From Clostridia bacterium (lineage in GTDB: Bacteria; Bacillota; Clostridia; Oscillospirales; CAG-272), in NCBI GenBank assembly GCA_017453085.1, contig JAFTKV010000006.1, forward strand, positions 1 through 10,826: a DNA stretch of 10,826 nt. The letters are read 5' to 3'. How positions within the stretch are numbered: position 1 is the stretch's first letter; each line of letters begins with the position of its first letter. The notes below the pieces were generated by a model. The model was not told where the DNA came from and searched no databases. It saw only the letters and a list, made by a program, of their open reading frames with translations. This document shows positions 6,154 through 10,826 of this stretch, in pieces. Position numbers and translations under genes: made by a program.

Positions 6154-7496
6154 CCCCCGCTGTCTCCTTAGTCGATCGGGCATTCTGCGAATTTATGAAA
6201 TCACATCCCCGACAGGGTCTGCTGATCGCGCTGTCGGGCGGTGCCGATTCCGTCGTACTGCTGCACGTAGCGTCCCGTTACAGGGAGCTATTGGGCTATC
6301 GGCTGGAGGCACTCCACGTCCATCACGGCATCCGCGGTGTAGAAGCCGATCGGGATCGGGAGTTTTGCATTGATCTATGCCATAAGCTCGGCATTTTGCT
6401 GACTGTGCGTGAATACGATATTCCTTCCTTGGCAACGCTGGAAAGGGCGGGGCTGGAGGAAACTGCTCGCAAATACCGCTATCTTGCGCTGGAGGAGTGC
6501 GCTGCCGCCCGTGATCTGGACGGTATCGCCACGGCGCATACGGCAACCGATAATGTGGAAACGGTGCTGCTGCAGCTTACGCGCGGCACCGCTTCCCTTC
6601 ACGGCATCCCGCCCACACGGGGTGCTTATCTCCGTCCGCTCCTGACCGTTTCCCGGGAGGGGATTCTTTCCTATTTGCAAGAATACGGTCTTCCCCACGT
6701 GGAGGACAGCTCTAACGAATCGGTGGAGTACAGTCGTAATCTGATCCGCCATCGTGCATTGCCGGTTCTGCGACAGCTGAATCCCCGCGCCGAGCAGGCC
6801 TTTGGCAGAGCGATCACCTGTGCCAGAGAGGATGACGACTATCTCCAAGCGCTCGCTGCTCCCGCTGCCGAGCGCGGTAACGTGGGGGAGATTGCCGCAC
6901 TCCCTGCGCCATTACGCTCCCGTGCGCTGATCGCCCGCTGTGGGATACTGGGGATCGGTTCACTCTCTGCTATCCACGTGGATGCGCTGGTTCGCCTGTG
7001 CGTGGCTGCGATCCCCCATTCTGCGCTGGATCTTCCCGGCGGGACGGTCGCTGTTGAGGACGGTCTTTTGGTGAGGTCGGTCGCATCTGTTGCAGAAGAC
7101 TGGGAAATTGAACTGCATCCGGGGGAAAATCTTCTGCCGGACGGATCGATTCTTTTGGTTTTCCGTGAAAACGAAACGGATATCGAAAAATACATCGCTC
7201 ATCAACAAATTATTTACAAATTATTGATAAACGTGACTTTGAATTTTGCTACAATAGAAGGAACGATGATCGCAAGAGCCAGACGCGCCGGTGATCGCAT
7301 CCTGTCGGGCGGTATTCACCGAAGCGTGAAAAAGATGTTCTGCGACGGTCATATCCCCACTACGGAGCGGGAGTATACGCCAATCATCTGCGACGGTCGG
7401 GGCATCCTGTGGATCCCGATTTTAGGGCACATTCGAGACGGTTCGCAGGACTGCGGTAACGACCGTATTCAGCTGCTCCTTTGCAAGCGAGGCTGA
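6150..7496 (+). CDS. tilS: tRNA(Ile)-lysidine synthetase TilS
   Basis: The 448-residue cytoplasmic enzyme carries the N-type PP-loop ATP-binding motif SGGADS (29-34). Further family marks are HVHHGIRG (56-63), HTATDNVETVL (130-140) and RNLIRHRALPVL (196-207). The C-terminal TilS domain is recognisable from RARRAGDRI (376-384), then KKMFCDGHIP (394-403) and GILWIPILGHI (418-428). TilS joins lysine to C34 of the CAU-anticodon tRNA-Ile, so that it reads AUA rather than AUG; it is normally essential. Residues 348-372 lie in an AT-rich stretch that contrasts with the rest of the gene, but the peptide there (YKLLINVTLNF and following) still fits the C-terminal domain boundary, so I do not read it as an insertion. 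The usual neighbour hpt is missing; ftsH follows after 79 nt. Confidence 0.94.
   Translation: MTPAVSLVDRAFCEFMKSHPRQGLLIALSGGADSVVLLHVASRYRELLGYRLEALHVHHGIRGVEADRDREFCIDLCHKLGILLTVREYDIPSLATLERAGLEETARKYRYLALEECAAARDLDGIATAHTATDNVETVLLQLTRGTASLHGIPPTRGAYLRPLLTVSREGILSYLQEYGLPHVEDSSNESVEYSRNLIRHRALPVLRQLNPRAEQAFGRAITCAREDDDYLQALAAPAAERGNVGEIAALPAPLRSRALIARCGILGIGSLSAIHVDALVRLCVAAIPHSALDLPGGTVAVEDGLLVRSVASVAEDWEIELHPGENLLPDGSILLVFRENETDIEKYIAHQQIIYKLLINVTLNFATIEGTMIARARRAGDRILSGGIHRSVKKMFCDGHIPTTEREYTPIICDGRGILWIPILGHIRDGSQDCGNDRIQLLLCKRG
7224..7255 (+). promoter_or_regulatory. Possible internal promoter within tilS, upstream of ftsH
   Basis: An extended -10 (TG-C-TACAAT, with TACAAT at 7250-7255) sits in a markedly AT-rich segment of tilS. 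The best -35-like element, TTGATA (7224-7229), is 20 nt away, which is too far for a standard site, so activity would depend on the extended -10. It could add ftsH transcription about 310 nt upstream of that gene. Confidence 0.25.
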
Positions 7497-7524
7497 TTGA
7501 AACGGCAGTCGGCTCCGCTATACG
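7497..7524 (+). promoter_or_regulatory. Weak candidate promoter in the tilS-ftsH gap
   Basis: TTGAAA (7497-7502) and TATACG (7519-7524) are separated by 16 nt in the 79-nt gap before ftsH. The -35 box is good, but the -10 box lacks the conserved final T. The gap also holds a small GGTAC-ACG-GTACC dyad (7522-7534 region) that is too weak for a terminator. This gap is the longest in the cluster, so extra control of ftsH here is plausible but unproven. Confidence 0.25.
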
Positions 7525-7564
7525 GTACACGGTACCAAGCATCCCACATTGCACAGTATCTTTT

Positions 7565-7569
7565 GGAGG
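7565..7569 (+). promoter_or_regulatory. Ribosome binding site fixing the ftsH start
   Basis: GGAGG lies 6 nt before the ATG at 7576. The open frame continues upstream to a TTG at 7549, but that would place this site inside the gene and add residues ahead of the first membrane helix. The ATG at 7576 is therefore preferred. Confidence 0.88.
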
Positions 7570-7575
7570 AATTTT

Positions 7576-9660
<2,085 letters not shown>

Positions 9661-9674
9661 ACCCAATCCTAACC

Positions 9675-9706
9675 AATCCCTCATCGCGTTTGCGATGAGG
9701 GATTTT
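9675..9706 (+). terminator. Intrinsic terminator of the yybS-ftsH cluster
   Basis: A perfect 13-bp stem (9675-9687 pairing with 9692-9704) with a 4-nt loop GTTT lies 14 nt after the ftsH stop and runs into TTTT. The base of the stem is A-T pairs and its core is CCCTCATCGC/GCGATGAGGG. The facing lipoprotein gene ends at 9710. On the minus strand the stem is followed by GGTTAGG rather than a T-run, so it mainly stops plus-strand transcripts. Confidence 0.85.
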
Positions 9707-9709
9707 GAG

Positions 9710-10195
9710 TTAGAGATTATCGTTTAAGGATGCGCGTGCAGCTTCATTATCCGGGGTGACCAACAGACAGACCCATTTCCCTTTTCTCCAGATCACCGCG
9801 CCCGGAGCAATGCTGTCGGGATCGTACAGATACTGATCCCGATTGGCCAAAAGCGTTTTTCGGATCTGCAGACGGGCTTCGATGGCATCCGCCGCTTGGG
9901 CATCCAGCGCATGATAGAGGTGGATCTCCACGCTGCGATCGTCCTTGCAGAGTGCCACCGCATAATCGTCGGCAAGCCCTGTGGGACTGTGACCGCAGTA
10001 TAAAAGCTCTGCGATCTCCTCCGACAAATAGCCCGTCTCGTCTGCCATTGCGCCGCCAAAATAGATCTCCGCTGCGGGCATATCGGTCTCCCCCAGCAGC
10101 AACGCCAACAGATCGGTAGCCGTTGGCTCATCCCTTCCGCATCCGAAAAGCAGCAATACGCCCCCTACTAACAGTCCCAACAGTATACGTTTCAA
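9710..10195 (-). CDS. Small lipoprotein, DUF4358-like
   Basis: The 161-residue protein has a short positive start (MKR), a hydrophobic segment (4-17) and a lipobox-like LFGC ending at Cys19, so it is probably lipid-anchored outside the membrane. The mature part resembles the DUF4358 pattern common in Clostridia: an exposed acidic N-terminal half, then a helix with spaced charges (AADAIEARLQIRKTLL, 101-116), a Y-D/P-rich linker and a strand near GAVIWRKGKWVCLLVTPDN (132-150). No catalytic motif is seen and the function is unknown. The start is TTG at 10195-10193. An in-frame TGA directly upstream rules out an earlier start, and GGAGG (10206-10210) lies 10 nt before it. No clear promoter was found on this strand. 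The DUF4358 assignment is by eye and moderately sure; the lipoprotein call is firmer. Confidence 0.72.
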   Translation of the reverse strand: MKRILLGLLVGGVLLLFGCGRDEPTATDLLALLLGETDMPAAEIYFGGAMADETGYLSEEIAELLYCGHSPTGLADDYAVALCKDDRSVEIHLYHALDAQAADAIEARLQIRKTLLANRDQYLYDPDSIAPGAVIWRKGKWVCLLVTPDNEAARASLNDNL

Positions 10196-10205
10196 TCAGT
10201 AACGA

Positions 10206-10211
10206 CCTCCC
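10206..10211 (-). promoter_or_regulatory. Ribosome binding site supporting the TTG start of the lipoprotein gene
   Basis: GGGAGG on the minus strand stands 10 nt before the TTG codon. The gap is longer than usual, but no other start in this frame has a ribosome binding site and keeps the whole signal peptide. Confidence 0.65.
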
Positions 10212-10274
10212 TTCATCCTGATAATCATTCATGCAAAATTCCGCGAAAATATGCAAAGAGTTCACACTTTTTCG

Positions 10275-10303
10275 TTGAAATCCCGTATCATGTGTGATAT
10301 AAT
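10275..10303 (+). promoter_or_regulatory. Strong sigma-A promoter of the right-edge gene
   Basis: TTGAAA (10275-10280), a 17-nt spacer and a perfect TATAAT (10298-10303) form a near-consensus promoter. A TG one base before the -10 box makes it an extended -10. The predicted start point is near 10310, giving a leader of about 44 nt. It is the best promoter in the window. Confidence 0.85.
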
Positions 10304-10324
10304 ATTGTTACTCATCAAAATCAC

Positions 10325-10341
10325 ATCGAACTTTTTTCGAT
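10325..10341 (+). promoter_or_regulatory. Leader hairpin next to the ribosome binding site
   Basis: ATCGAA-CTTTT-TTCGAT is a perfect 6-bp inverted repeat with a 5-nt loop in the leader. It ends 4 nt before the AGAGGA ribosome binding site (10345-10350). It could affect translation, but the stem is short and AT-rich. There is no T-run after it, so it is not a terminator. Confidence 0.3.
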
Positions 10342-10353
10342 TTCAGAGGATAT

Positions 10354-10826
10354 ATGAACAAGCTGATCAAACGAATTATCCTGATTGCAGTCTGCCTGAT
10401 TCCCACGCTGATGGCAATCATTGCCTATACGAATGCACAAGAGTCGCCCCTGCCCACCAGTGAGGTGTCTTCGCTGATCTGGGAGGAGCCTTCCGGCAAA
10501 CTGTCAGAGTATAACGCCTCTGCCAAAAAGGACGCTGACTTTATTGCCTTTTTGCTGAAGCTTAACAAAAACGCAGATCCTGTTGATAAGCTTCCGGAGG
10601 ATCTGTCAGACGAATCCACATACCGTGCCGCATTCGTTACCGACGGCAAGAAAACGGTCTATACGTATTATTTTTCCACCGTCAGCCCCAGCAACAGCTA
10701 TCTGGAGGATCCCGATGAGCAGGTTTATCGGATTGATGCTGCCGATACCATCGCCTTTTTGGACAGCGATCATTCTGCTGCGCTCTACCCTGCCTCGGAA
10801 ATGCCCGTGCTGACCGTTGTGGGCGA
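10354..10826 (+). CDS. Unrecognised membrane-anchored or secreted protein, 3' truncated by window edge
   Basis: The frame runs without a stop from the ATG at 10354 to the right edge, giving 157 residues of a longer protein. The N-terminus is MNKLIKR followed by one hydrophobic segment (8-24), which could be a signal peptide or an anchor. No lipobox cysteine follows it; the only cysteine, C14, is within the helix. The rest is polar and acidic, without a family motif I recognise. Notable parts are a mixed-charge helical stretch (56-72) and an aromatic strand TVYTYYFSTV (101-110), consistent with an exposed folded domain. AGAGGA lies close to the ATG (about 3-4 nt), tighter than usual. A near-consensus promoter stands upstream. 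It is divergent from the DUF4358-like lipoprotein gene, and both products are predicted to face outside. Function unknown. Confidence 0.8.
   Translation, partial: MNKLIKRIILIAVCLIPTLMAIIAYTNAQESPLPTSEVSSLIWEEPSGKLSEYNASAKKDADFIAFLLKLNKNADPVDKLPEDLSDESTYRAAFVTDGKKTVYTYYFSTVSPSNSYLEDPDEQVYRIDAADTIAFLDSDHSAALYPASEMPVLTVVG

Noticed and set aside
5155..6183. Long minus-strand open frame opposite dnaB
   Set aside because: It is codon-aligned with dnaB and explained by codon bias. Similar aligned antisense frames occur opposite tilS and ftsH, so this is a general property of the DNA rather than a gene.
7190..7262. Possible foreign insertion within tilS
   Set aside because: The base composition changes, but the frame stays open and the encoded residues fit the expected linker and start of the TilS C-terminal domain. 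No target duplication or inverted ends were seen.

Overview
The window reads as chromosomal housekeeping DNA from a Gram-positive Clostridia-type Bacillota, plausibly a gut Oscillospirales or Ruminococcaceae relative. The evidence is the gene order yybS-gdpP-rplI-dnaB, a RimM/TrmD pair, strong GGAGG-type ribosome binding sites, sigma-A promoters with extended -10 boxes, and a small DUF4358-type lipoprotein. The genus cannot be fixed from sequence alone. No rRNA, tRNA, CRISPR array, insertion sequence or phage gene was seen, and there is no gene-free stretch over 300 bases.

Layout. (1) Bases 1-1119, minus strand: a flavin-reductase-like protein, then rimM, then the first 14 codons of trmD, transcribed towards the left edge from a consensus promoter near 1150-1178. 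(2) Bases 1120-1255: a short AT-rich divergent control region with two back-to-back sigma-A promoters, a dyad, and three evenly spaced TTTACAAT-like elements. (3) Bases 1256-9660, plus strand: six tightly packed genes, yybS (DUF2232 membrane protein), gdpP (c-di-AMP phosphodiesterase), rplI (ribosomal protein bL9), dnaB (replicative helicase), tilS (tRNA-Ile lysidine synthetase) and ftsH (membrane AAA protease). Junctions are ATGA overlaps or gaps of 6 nt, except for 79 nt before ftsH. A perfect 13-bp stem-loop terminator follows ftsH. (4) Bases 9710-10826: a minus-strand lipoprotein gene with a TTG start, and a divergent plus-strand gene for an unrecognised membrane-anchored or secreted protein that runs off the right edge. 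The plus-strand gene has a near-consensus promoter.

The plus-strand cluster joins second-messenger turnover, translation, replication, tRNA decoding and membrane protein quality control, probably on one transcript with possible extra promoters before ftsH. Two start sites were moved inward from the longest open frame on ribosome-binding-site evidence: yybS to 1256 and ftsH to 7576. The flavin reductase start is also placed inward, less certainly. I found no convincing novel system. The most unusual points are the flavin reductase heading the rimM-trmD group, the architecture of the 1141-1240 control region, the joining of dnaB to tilS-ftsH without hpt, and the uncharacterised envelope gene pair at the right end.
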